A stretch of DNA of 64,000 nt from Methylophilus medardicus (GTDB taxonomy: Bacteria; Pseudomonadota; Gammaproteobacteria; Burkholderiales; Methylophilaceae). The notes below the pieces were generated by a model. It saw only the letters and a program-made list of their open reading frames with translations. It searched no databases and was not told the DNA's origin. How positions within the stretch are numbered: the stretch's first letter is position 1; every line of letters begins with the position of its first letter. The position numbers were made by a program, and so were the translations under genes. Shown here one piece after another: positions 39,248 through 47,799 of the stretch. The stretch covers positions 1,364,001 to 1,428,000 of the forward strand of contig NZ_CP040948.1 in the NCBI RefSeq assembly GCF_006363955.1. The letters run 5' to 3'.

Positions 39248-40339
39248 ATGAACACTAGCAAAGGAATGGGGGGGGTATTTTGGGCAGCGCGCTTGATGAT
39301 GCGCGCTATAGTGTTTTGCAGTTTTTTTTTAAGTCTTGCTACATCAGCCTTTGCGGTCGGAACCCCTGCCAACACCAGCATTAACAACCTCGCCACTGTC
39401 ACTTATTTGGGCGGCGCCCCTATCGAATCTTCACCTCTAGGCAATAGTAGCGCTGGGATTGGGCAGGGTTTGCCTACCATTTTCAAGGTGGATAATAAAA
39501 TCAATTTAAGCGTGCAGCCTGCTAGCTTGGTCAGCAATGTGTTTTCAGGGCAATCTGCGGCAATCACCAGTTGGCAGGTGACCAATTTGGGCAATGCAAC
39601 GCAAGATTTTCATTTGGTGTTGGATAATTTAGCTTCTGGTGGGCTAGTGCTTGCTGGCTCGGATAGTTTTGATGCCACCTCTTGCACTGTGCGAGTGGAG
39701 AGCGGCGCCAATGCCGGGTATCAAGCCAGTGAAGACAAGTTGAGTTACCTAGACGAATTAGCCCCTGATGCGCAAAAAACGGTTTATGCCGTTTGTAATA
39801 TCCCTAATGGCTTGAATACTGGCGAACAGGCTAATGTGCGTTTAACTGCCACCACCACAGCGGGGGGCACGCCGGGGATCGAATCGGCGCCTTTGTTGAG
39901 GGAATCTACTACCAATGACCCTAATCGCGTAGATATTGTGTTTGCCGATGCCGCCAGTACGGCTAGCGCCAATGGCACTGACCCAGGGCAAGTAGCGCGC
40001 GATGCACAATCAACCGCCATTAATGCATACAAAGTGGTCACCAGTGCCACCGTCACCTTGCTAAAAACCTTGATTAGCCCCAACAACCCCGCTTTATTAA
40101 CCCCCGGCGCGATGGTGCGTTATCGCTTAACTGTGAATGTGGCAGGTGCCAGTGGGGTGGCTAAAAATTTAATCATCGCCGACCCGATGCCCGCGCAAGT
40201 TCGCTATGTAGCGGGTTCTGCCACGGTGAGTTACAGCCCCAACAACGTTTCTTTTTCTAGCAACACGTTATCGGTGAATTTGGGAGATGTGCCCGCCCCT
40301 AACGTGATTGCGATTGAATTTAACGCAACCATTAACTAA
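39248..40339 (+). CDS. Secreted DUF11-type surface protein (operon gene 1)
   Basis: The 363-residue precursor has a signal peptide ending about ATSAFA. A first module (VTYLGGAPIESSP ... FKVDNKINLSV) is shared with gene 3, followed by Ig-like sequence with DELAPDAQKTVYAVC and FADAASTASANGTDPGQ. The C-terminal 100 residues are DUF11-like (LLTPGAMVRYRLTVN ... GDVPAPNVIAIEFNATIN), a prokaryotic beta-sandwich repeat of cell-surface proteins. It ends in a terminal strand shared with genes 3 and 5. The start is uncertain: an internal Met-Met at 39293 gives a neater 20-residue signal peptide, and no start has a strong ribosome site. Binding target unknown. Confidence 0.75.
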   Translation: MNTSKGMGGVFWAARLMMRAIVFCSFFLSLATSAFAVGTPANTSINNLATVTYLGGAPIESSPLGNSSAGIGQGLPTIFKVDNKINLSVQPASLVSNVFSGQSAAITSWQVTNLGNATQDFHLVLDNLASGGLVLAGSDSFDATSCTVRVESGANAGYQASEDKLSYLDELAPDAQKTVYAVCNIPNGLNTGEQANVRLTATTTAGGTPGIESAPLLRESTTNDPNRVDIVFADAASTASANGTDPGQVARDAQSTAINAYKVVTSATVTLLKTLISPNNPALLTPGAMVRYRLTVNVAGASGVAKNLIIADPMPAQVRYVAGSATVSYSPNNVSFSSNTLSVNLGDVPAPNVIAIEFNATIN

Positions 40340-40354
40340 ACGAAAGGAATTTGT

Positions 40355-40843
40355 ATGCAGCCCCTCCTCCCTGCCCTTGTGTTGTTTACCAGCATGTGGT
40401 TGACCCCTTTGCTTGCGCATGCCGAAAAAGGCGCAGTGGAGGTAAAAAGTATTGCCGAAAAAGAAATCAAAAGCGTGGTGAACGGCAAAACAGAAGTGAA
40501 GCGAGTACCGGTTAAATCAGCCCCGCCAGATACCAAAATCATTTACACCACCACATTTAAAAACATCAGCAACAAACCTGTGAACAACATTGCACTCACT
40601 AACCCAGTGCCTGAGCACACGGTTTATGAGGCTGGGAGCGCCCAAGGCGACAATACGGACATTCAATATTCTGTTGACGGCGGCAAAACCTATGGGGCGG
40701 CAACGTCCTTAAAAGTAAAAGGGAAGGACGACAGTGAGCGTCCTGCAACAACCAGCGATTACACGCATATTCGCTGGGTTTACAAGGGCGAGCTTGCCGT
40801 TGGTAAAGAAAGTAGCGTTAGTTTCATTTCGGTAGTTAAGTAG
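40355..40843 (+). CDS. Small secreted DUF11-like protein (operon gene 2)
   Basis: A 162-residue protein with a signal peptide (MQPLLPALVLFTSMWLTPLLAHA), a charged N-terminal segment (KSIAEKEIKSVVNGKTEVKR) and one DUF11-like beta-sandwich (IIYTTTFKNISNKPVNNIAL, NPVPEHTVYEAGSA, YSVDGGKTYG, ending SSVSFISVVK). AAAGGA precedes its ATG and the gap to gene 1 is 15 bases. Being the smallest partner, it could be a periplasmic adaptor or minor subunit, but nothing in the sequence proves that. Confidence 0.75.
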   Translation: MQPLLPALVLFTSMWLTPLLAHAEKGAVEVKSIAEKEIKSVVNGKTEVKRVPVKSAPPDTKIIYTTTFKNISNKPVNNIALTNPVPEHTVYEAGSAQGDNTDIQYSVDGGKTYGAATSLKVKGKDDSERPATTSDYTHIRWVYKGELAVGKESSVSFISVVK

Positions 40844-40891
40844 TTTTTAAATTAAGTAGTTATTTTGTTTTTTTCAGCAAGGAGAAATATC

Positions 40892-42145
40892 ATGAAGTTT
40901 CAACAAGCTACGCTCAAGCTAAAACTAGGGTTAGTCGCCCTAGGCTTGGCTTTGGGCTTATCGCAACAGAGTGCTTGGGCGGCGGGCACGCTCTCTGGCA
41001 CTAATATTGACAATAAAGCCACTTTAAGCTTTTCTGCTGGGGGCGCACCACAAACCCCGATTGAATCATCGCCCTCTGGCAACAGCACGCCAGGGACAGG
41101 CAATGGGACAGTGACGACGTTTAAGGTGGATAATAAAGTTAATCTCACCGTCATAGAAAGCAACGGCACCTTTACTGCCGTTGTGCCAGGGCAACCCAAA
41201 GCGGTCACCACCTTCACGGTAACCAACAATGGTAACACCGTGCAAGATTTTGGCATTTCAGCCACCAATGACTCAGGTACGGTGTTCACACAAGCCGATA
41301 CTTACAACACTAGCAGTTGTAGCGCCTTTGTTGAAAGTGGCGCCACGGCAGACTATCAAGTGGCGCAAGATACGGCCATTTTCATTGATGAACTTGCCCC
41401 TGATGCCACTAAAACTGTTTACGCAGTGTGTGACATGCCAGCAACCCCAACCACCACGCCAAATCAAGCGGCTGTCCGTATGACCGCAACCACTAATGCA
41501 GGCGGTACGGCAGGTACGCAAGGCGCACCACTTACCGCTAGCACGGGTCCCAATGGCACAAATACGGTGGAAATCGTCTTTGCTGATCCTTCTACCACAG
41601 CCAATAGTACAGGCACTGACCCTGGGCAAATCGCTAGCGATGGGCAAGCTTTTGCGTTAGATGCTTACCGCTTGGTACCAGCTGTGTTGAATGTAACTAA
41701 AACCATGGCAACCATTTGTGACCCTGTTAACGGCACAAGCAACCCAAAAAATATTCCTGGTGGTTATGTGCAATATGCCATTACAGTGGCTAACACGGGC
41801 ACGGTGGATACACAGCTCACGCAATTGCTAGATGTGCTTCCAACAGGATTGTCATTTGACCCTAAACTCATTAGTGGCACAGGAAGCCCAGCGGCAACCG
41901 CATGCTCAGCAAGCGGCACTTCGCTTTCTACCACTGGGTTTGGCGCGGTGACAGGCACAGGTACTGGCGGCGGCTACACTGCGCCAGGCGTTACGGGTCA
42001 AGCCACCACGAATGGTGCCACTGCTTCCGGTTCCAACATCACCATTAACTACGCTACTTTAGCGGGGAGTGGGTTGTCAGGTTGGAATGGCACATTGGCA
42101 GCAGGTAATTACATTACCGTTTATTTCAACGTGATTATCCAATAA
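40892..42145 (+). CDS. Secreted DUF11-type surface protein, paralogue of gene 1 (operon gene 3)
   Basis: The 417-residue precursor starts behind AAGGAG and has a signal peptide ending near SAWA. It parallels gene 1 block by block: PIESSPSGNS, TFKVDNKVNLTV, DELAPDATKTVYAVC, VRMTATTNAGGTAG, VEIVFADPSTTANSTGTDPGQ. It then carries a longer C-terminal DUF11 domain (VLNVTKTMATICDPVNG ... GYVQYAITVANTGTVDTQLT) ending NYITVYFNVIIQ. The two genes look like a tandem duplication separated by gene 2. It probably forms part of the same surface structure; Thr/Gly/Asn richness suits an extended extracellular protein. Confidence 0.78.
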   Translation: MKFQQATLKLKLGLVALGLALGLSQQSAWAAGTLSGTNIDNKATLSFSAGGAPQTPIESSPSGNSTPGTGNGTVTTFKVDNKVNLTVIESNGTFTAVVPGQPKAVTTFTVTNNGNTVQDFGISATNDSGTVFTQADTYNTSSCSAFVESGATADYQVAQDTAIFIDELAPDATKTVYAVCDMPATPTTTPNQAAVRMTATTNAGGTAGTQGAPLTASTGPNGTNTVEIVFADPSTTANSTGTDPGQIASDGQAFALDAYRLVPAVLNVTKTMATICDPVNGTSNPKNIPGGYVQYAITVANTGTVDTQLTQLLDVLPTGLSFDPKLISGTGSPAATACSASGTSLSTTGFGAVTGTGTGGGYTAPGVTGQATTNGATASGSNITINYATLAGSGLSGWNGTLAAGNYITVYFNVIIQ

Positions 42146-42158
42146 AGGATATCTTGCT

Positions 42159-42226
42159 TGAAAGGGTTCGGTAACACTTCCTTGCTGACCCGCACGCGCC
42201 TGCGTGAGGGGTTTGCACGCCTTTCA
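42159..42226 (+). promoter_or_regulatory. Structured leader 5' of the barrel gene
   Basis: Between genes 3 and 4, TGAAAGG (42159-42165) pairs with CCTTTCA (42220-42226) and encloses a second stem CACGC-GCCT-GCGTG (42193-42206). There is no U-tract, so a terminator is unlikely; it may stabilise the transcript or separate gene 4 expression from genes 1-3. Confidence 0.45.
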
Positions 42227-42245
42227 GGTCTATTTTGTTTAGACC

Positions 42246-42284
42246 CGTTGGGTCATTTGCTTTCCCTAGGCACATGACCCAACG
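42246..42284 (+). promoter_or_regulatory. Inverted repeat occluding the barrel-gene start codon
   Basis: CGTTGGGTCAT (42246-42256) is an exact reverse complement of ATGACCCAACG (42274-42284), with a 17-base loop. The second arm begins with the ATG proposed for gene 4, and the only ribosome-site-like bases (CTAGG) lie in the loop. The hairpin would hold the start codon in a stem, as in translationally regulated or thermosensitive leaders. Confidence 0.6.
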
Positions 42285-45200
42285 TTTGGGCTTGAGTTTG
42301 CTCGCACTATTCACCAGTGCACTTTGGGCGGCCACGCCGCCTAACACCACGGTGGTGAACACTGCCACGGCTAGCTTTAACGGCGATAGCACTACCCCTC
42401 CCATCACGGTGACAGGGAGCACTAGTTTTGTCACCGCCAGCAGAACCCCTGCCACCATTGAGTTGTTGCAGTATTTCCGTAGCGGCGCATCTGGCGAACC
42501 GCAAGTGGTGGAAAGTACGCAATGCGGCGGCGGTGCTTTGCCCGCTCCACAAGTGCATCAGCCGCCTGCAGCCACTTTAAGCGTGCCCAGCACATTGCAA
42601 CTTGCCCCCGCTAAGGAATACAAAGTAGGCGACCCCATTTTTGTGCGCGTGACTGATTATGACCAAAACCAAAACCCCGCCGTGCAAGAAACCATCAGCA
42701 TAATGGTGGTGAGTGATAGCTTAGATACCGAAACGCTGACGCTAAAAGAAACCGGCGTCTCTACTGGGGTGTTTGTGGGGTATATCCAATCTGTGCGCCA
42801 AGCCTCTAACAGCAGTTGCCAATTAGGCGTGCAGGCAAATAAAAAAATCACCGCGATTTATACCGACTCGTTAGACGCTGTTACCACCGTCAGCAACAGT
42901 GCCTTGGTGGACCCTTATGGCATTGTGTTTGATTCTGGCACTGGGCAGGCGGTGAACGGCGCCGTGCTTACGTTGATTGACACAGCCACTAATTTGCCCG
43001 CCAATGTGGTGTGTGATGATGGCGTTACGCCCCTGCCGCAACCCGTGAGTTCTGGCAGTACGACCGTTTGTGACCCTGTCATGGTGGGAGGCGGTTATCG
43101 CTTCCCCTTGGTGCCACCTGGGCTGTATCGCTTGCAAATCACCCCACCAGATGATTATGTATTTAGCTCCACCGTGCCGATAGCCAACTTGCCTGCGGGC
43201 TTTTTGGTGTTGGGCCCATTGGGCAATGGCGCTTCTTACGGTGGGAGTTTTCCGCTTAACCCTGGCCCTGCGGTGCGCATTGATGTGCCTTTAGACCCTG
43301 TCGTTGGCGATTTACAAGTAATTAAAACGGCTGAAAAAACCGTGTTAAGCATCGGCGATTTTGTGCCGTTTAGCATCAGTGTGAAAAACGTGGGCAAAAG
43401 CAGCGCAAGAGGCGTGGTCATTGAAGATAGGCTCCCCTTAGGTTTTCGCTATCAAGCAGGGTCTGCCCGTTTGCAGGGTGGCAACGCGCTAGAAGTTACT
43501 TTGGGCAATGATGGCCGCACGTTGCGCTTTAATGTGGGCAACATTGCCACCAGCGCCACGCTTAATTTTCGTTATGTGGCAGAAGTAGCCGCTGGCACAC
43601 CTTTGGGCAAGTTGGAGAATATTGCTTATGCGGTCAGCCATCAATCGAACGTTGGCCGTGCCAGCATGCTGGTGAAAGAAGATTTAATGCGTAGCAAGTC
43701 GATTTTAATGGGGCGCGTGCTGGTAGGCGCTTGCGATGCCAAAAAACCTAAAGGGCTGCCAAATGCGCGTGTTTTGTTAGAGGATGGTACTTATATCACC
43801 ACTGATAATAATGGCAATTGGCATGCCGATAATATCAATCCTGGCACCCATGTAGTGCAATTAGATATTGATTCGTTAAATCAACAATATGAACCCATTG
43901 CTTGTGAGAAAAACAGCCGCTTTGCGGGCAGAACTTATTCTCAATTTGTTAACGTACGTGGTGGCACTTTGTGGAACGCGGATTTTTATGTGCAAGCCAA
44001 AGCGGGGGCGTCTATCGGCACTGCCAGCTCGCCAACGGCCCCCTCCCCTGCTTCTCCTTTAAGCGTCAAAGCAATTGGCTTGGATGAAAAAGGCATCACC
44101 GTGATTGAGCGCCTGCCTTTTGATGCCGATTGGCTGAGTAAAACCGAAGCCGCTGCAGAATGGTTACACCCACAAACAGGATTTGTGCCTGCGATTCCTA
44201 CCATTAAATTTGCAGTTAAGCACTTTGCGCAGCAACGCGTACAAATCAAAGTCAATGGCGAAACGCCTGATGCCATCCGTTATAACGGCATGCAAGTTAA
44301 CCCAAGCAACCAAGTTGCTTTATCTACTTGGACAGGGCTCTCGATTCATGAAGGCAAAAACTTATTGCAGGTCACTATAACCGACCCAGATGGCAAAGTA
44401 GTATTGCAAGAAAGCCGTGATGTTTATTATTCACTCGGCCCTAGCCGTGCTGAGCTGGTACCTGAAAAATCCACCTTAGTGGCTGATGGCAAAACCAACC
44501 CCGTGGTTGCGGTGCGCCTTTATGATAAAAACAACCAATTGGTGCGTGGCGGCTTAAATGGTGAGTTTATACTCAATGCGCCTTATCAAGCACAAAACCA
44601 GCTTGGCGGCATTGGCAAAGAGCCTTTGGCAGGCAATTTGGAGAACAAGCCACGCTATGAAGTGAGCAACGAAGGTATTGCATTTATTCAGCTTGCGCCC
44701 ACCACGCAATCGGGCGAGGTGGTGCTTAACTTTAACTTTGCAGATAATAGCTTTGCCAAGCAAAACACTCGCTCGAACGTTAATCAGGGCAATCAGATTC
44801 GCGCTTGGCTTATCCCGGGGCAACGAGATTGGGTGCTGGTGGGCTTTGCTGAAGGCACGTTTGGGCATAAAACGCTCTCAGGCAACACGCAAGCGTTGAA
44901 AGAAGCTGATATCGATAAACAATTGTTTGATAAGGATAAAATCGCCTTTTATGCCAAAGGCAGCATTAAAGGCGATACCTTATTGACCATTGCTTATGAC
45001 ACCTCGAAGAAACGCGCCAATGTGGGCGCGCAAGCCAATTTGCAACAAATGATAGACCCTAACCGTTATTACACACTTTATGCCGACGCCACCCAGCCCC
45101 GCTTTGATGCCGCCAGCGCCCGCAAGCTTTATGTCAAGCTAGAGCGCAAACAGTTTTATGCCATGTTTGGTGATTATGAAACTGGGCTGATGGTGACTGA

Positions 45201-47799
45201 GTTTTCACGTTATAGCCGCACGGTTAACGGTTTGAAATCAGAGTTTAACGGTGAAAAATTTGGCTTCAAAGCCTTTGCCACCCGCACCGCACAAGCCTAT
45301 AAACGCGATGAACAGCTCGGCAATGGCACTTCTGGCGTGTATCGGTTATCTAGCGGTGAGATTTTAGAAAACAGCGATAAAATCCGCATTGAAACGCGCG
45401 ACCGCTTTCACCCCGAAGTGGTGATTGAAAGCAAAAGCTTAAGCCGCTTTTTAGATTATGAAATTGATTACCAAATAGGGACTTTATTCTTCCGCGCCCC
45501 GGTCATGAGTCGTGATGAGCGCCTCAACCCCATTTATATCGTGGCAGAATACGAATCGCAAGACAACCGCAATGAGCAAACCACCGCAGGCGGGCGTGCT
45601 TATGTGAGACCGCTTAGCAATGTCGAAATTGGCACAACCGCCGTGCATGAGGGCAATCTGGGGGCAAATGCCGATTTGCAAGGCATGGATGCTAGCGTGC
45701 AGCTAGGCAAAAACAGCAAGCTGGTGGCTGAGTTTGCCAACTCAAACCGCCAATTGCTGGATAAACACCACCAAGGGCAAGCTTGGAAAGTGGAAGCCAT
45801 GCACAACGATAGCAAGCTAGATGCGAAAGCCTATGTGCGCGAGCAAGAGAGCGGCTTTGGCTTGGGGCAACAAGCCAACACAGAAAACGGCACGCGCAAA
45901 ATGGGGGTGGATGCACGTTATCAAATCAACCCGGATATTCAAGTGCAAGGCCAAGTTTATCAACAAAAAGCAACAGAAACTGACGCCAAACGTGAGGTGT
46001 TAGATGCACGTGTTGAACAAAAAATTAACACGCAAGGCAATGCATTTTATGGCTTGCGCATGGCAAAAGACCAAATCAGCACGGGCGAAACCTTAGAAAG
46101 CCAGCAAGCACTGGGCGGCATTAATTACCGTTTATTGGATAGCCGTCTTAACATGCGCGCCACCACGGAGCTAGGCTTAAACGGTGCTTCTGATTTCCCC
46201 AACCGAGCTTTGTTTGGCATTGATTATAATTTAAACGCAAAAAGCATTTTGTTTGCTGAGCAAGAAATCGCCCGAGGCCAATCAGTTTCTGCCGACACCA
46301 CCCGCATTGGCATGCGCTTAAAACCTTGGACAGGGGGCGAGCTTTTGAGCAGTTTGGGCAACCAAAACAACTTAGATGCCAATCGTTTGTTTGCCAGCCT
46401 AGGCTTATCACAAAAATGGCAAATTAACCCACAATGGATGGCAGATGTGGCGGTTGACCGCGTGCAAACCCTTAAAGCCAACACCACGCCTTTAAACAGC
46501 AATGTGCCATTCAGCTCTGGCAGCATCAATGGTGATAGCACCGCTATGAGCATGGGGGCGAATTATAGCCAAGGCGATTGGAGCGCCAATGGTCGTGTTG
46601 AATGGCGCAATGCGGATGTCGGCGATAGCCGCAACTTGCGCTTGGGCGCACAGCGCAATTTGGGCAATGGGCGTGTGTTAGCGGCCGGGGTGAGCTATCA
46701 ATTGGCAGATCGCTTAGATAGCCGCACACGCAAACTAGACGCAAGGCTTTCTTATGCGGCTAGGCCTTTAGACAACCATTGGGCATGGCTTAACCGTTTA
46801 GATTTTGTTGATGACAGCACACAAAATCCTACTTTAAATAGCAACGCTAAAAAATTGATTAACAATAGTAATTTTAATTGGCGCGTGAACACAGATTTGC
46901 AAATCGCCTTGCAATATGGCGCTAAATATGTTTTTGATAAAATCGATAGCAAAACCTATTCTGGCTATACTGATTTAATGGGCGCAGAAGCACGTTATAA
47001 CCTTAACGAAAAATGGGATGTTGGCGCACATGCCTCTTTATTGCATTCGCACAATAGCGGTACCAAAGCAGAGAGCTTAGGTGCATCCATTGGTTATAAC
47101 GTATTTGATAACACATGGGTGGCGCTGGGTTATAACTGGCAGGGCTTTAGAGACAGTGATTTTACTGGCGCAGAGTATCAAGCCAAGGGCGTTTATTTTG
47201 CGATACGCGCTAAATTTGACCAAGATACTTTAGGCCTGAATAAGCGCGCTGCCCTACCTGCTGCGGTTGCCGAGCCCACACCTATGCCAGCGCTTGCGCT
47301 TGCCCCAGCAGAAGCCCCGCCCGCAGATGCCGATAACAAACAAAAAATTAGCTTATCTACTGACATGCTGTTTGAGTTTGGGCAAACCGATTTAGATGGG
47401 CTAACCGAGCAAGGTAAGCAAAAACTTGCCGAAATTGCCGTCACTTTAAAACAAATGAACGATGTTGAACATATCACCATTGTGGGGCATGCCGATAAAA
47501 TGAACTCCACTAAAGATAAAGACTTTAACTATGATTTAAGCGTTAAACGTGCAGATGCGGTGCAACGCTATTTGGTTTCTTTAGGCGTGGCTAAAGAAAA
47601 ATTAGAAAACTTTGGCTTTGGTGATGGCCAACCAGTAAAAACCGATTGCCCATTGCCTAAAGGTGTGGTGGCCACTGCCAAAGGCTATGTGGTGCTAAAA
47701 GATGCTACCCGTAATGCAGTAGATAAACTGATTGACTGCTTATCCCCTAACCGCCGGGTGGTGATTGAAATTACCGGGGCACAAAATGCAAAAAAATAA
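42274..47799 (+). CDS. Giant outer-membrane DUF11 / beta-barrel / OmpA-domain protein (operon gene 4)
   Basis: An 1841-residue precursor with a signal peptide (LSLLALFTSALWA). In order: N-terminal Ig-like region; a DUF11 domain about 343-462 (VIKTAEKTVLSIGDFVPFSI); a Cna-B/SdrD-like domain about 475-565 (LPNARVLLEDGTYITTDNNGNWH); another Ig-like region with PEKSTLVADGKTNPVVAVRLYD; a long stretch about 900-1650 of alternating aromatic/polar strands, likely an outer-membrane barrel; and a C-terminal OmpA-like domain about 1690-1841 with IVGHADKMNS and NYDLSVKRADAVQRYL, whose Asp and Arg fit peptidoglycan binding. It may anchor or export its operon partners. The upstream frame start lacks an ATG; 42274 is preferred. 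Confidence 0.82.
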   Translation: MTQRLGLSLLALFTSALWAATPPNTTVVNTATASFNGDSTTPPITVTGSTSFVTASRTPATIELLQYFRSGASGEPQVVESTQCGGGALPAPQVHQPPAATLSVPSTLQLAPAKEYKVGDPIFVRVTDYDQNQNPAVQETISIMVVSDSLDTETLTLKETGVSTGVFVGYIQSVRQASNSSCQLGVQANKKITAIYTDSLDAVTTVSNSALVDPYGIVFDSGTGQAVNGAVLTLIDTATNLPANVVCDDGVTPLPQPVSSGSTTVCDPVMVGGGYRFPLVPPGLYRLQITPPDDYVFSSTVPIANLPAGFLVLGPLGNGASYGGSFPLNPGPAVRIDVPLDPVVGDLQVIKTAEKTVLSIGDFVPFSISVKNVGKSSARGVVIEDRLPLGFRYQAGSARLQGGNALEVTLGNDGRTLRFNVGNIATSATLNFRYVAEVAAGTPLGKLENIAYAVSHQSNVGRASMLVKEDLMRSKSILMGRVLVGACDAKKPKGLPNARVLLEDGTYITTDNNGNWHADNINPGTHVVQLDIDSLNQQYEPIACEKNSRFAGRTYSQFVNVRGGTLWNADFYVQAKAGASIGTASSPTAPSPASPLSVKAIGLDEKGITVIERLPFDADWLSKTEAAAEWLHPQTGFVPAIPTIKFAVKHFAQQRVQIKVNGETPDAIRYNGMQVNPSNQVALSTWTGLSIHEGKNLLQVTITDPDGKVVLQESRDVYYSLGPSRAELVPEKSTLVADGKTNPVVAVRLYDKNNQLVRGGLNGEFILNAPYQAQNQLGGIGKEPLAGNLENKPRYEVSNEGIAFIQLAPTTQSGEVVLNFNFADNSFAKQNTRSNVNQGNQIRAWLIPGQRDWVLVGFAEGTFGHKTLSGNTQALKEADIDKQLFDKDKIAFYAKGSIKGDTLLTIAYDTSKKRANVGAQANLQQMIDPNRYYTLYADATQPRFDAASARKLYVKLERKQFYAMFGDYETGLMVTEFSRYSRTVNGLKSEFNGEKFGFKAFATRTAQAYKRDEQLGNGTSGVYRLSSGEILENSDKIRIETRDRFHPEVVIESKSLSRFLDYEIDYQIGTLFFRAPVMSRDERLNPIYIVAEYESQDNRNEQTTAGGRAYVRPLSNVEIGTTAVHEGNLGANADLQGMDASVQLGKNSKLVAEFANSNRQLLDKHHQGQAWKVEAMHNDSKLDAKAYVREQESGFGLGQQANTENGTRKMGVDARYQINPDIQVQGQVYQQKATETDAKREVLDARVEQKINTQGNAFYGLRMAKDQISTGETLESQQALGGINYRLLDSRLNMRATTELGLNGASDFPNRALFGIDYNLNAKSILFAEQEIARGQSVSADTTRIGMRLKPWTGGELLSSLGNQNNLDANRLFASLGLSQKWQINPQWMADVAVDRVQTLKANTTPLNSNVPFSSGSINGDSTAMSMGANYSQGDWSANGRVEWRNADVGDSRNLRLGAQRNLGNGRVLAAGVSYQLADRLDSRTRKLDARLSYAARPLDNHWAWLNRLDFVDDSTQNPTLNSNAKKLINNSNFNWRVNTDLQIALQYGAKYVFDKIDSKTYSGYTDLMGAEARYNLNEKWDVGAHASLLHSHNSGTKAESLGASIGYNVFDNTWVALGYNWQGFRDSDFTGAEYQAKGVYFAIRAKFDQDTLGLNKRAALPAAVAEPTPMPALALAPAEAPPADADNKQKISLSTDMLFEFGQTDLDGLTEQGKQKLAEIAVTLKQMNDVEHITIVGHADKMNSTKDKDFNYDLSVKRADAVQRYLVSLGVAKEKLENFGFGDGQPVKTDCPLPKGVVATAKGYVVLKDATRNAVDKLIDCLSPNRRVVIEITGAQNAKK

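Noticed and set aside
45484-46952. Several minus-strand open frames of 60-110 codons inside the giant barrel gene
   Set aside because: They are antisense shadows of the 1841-residue frame, without start signals.
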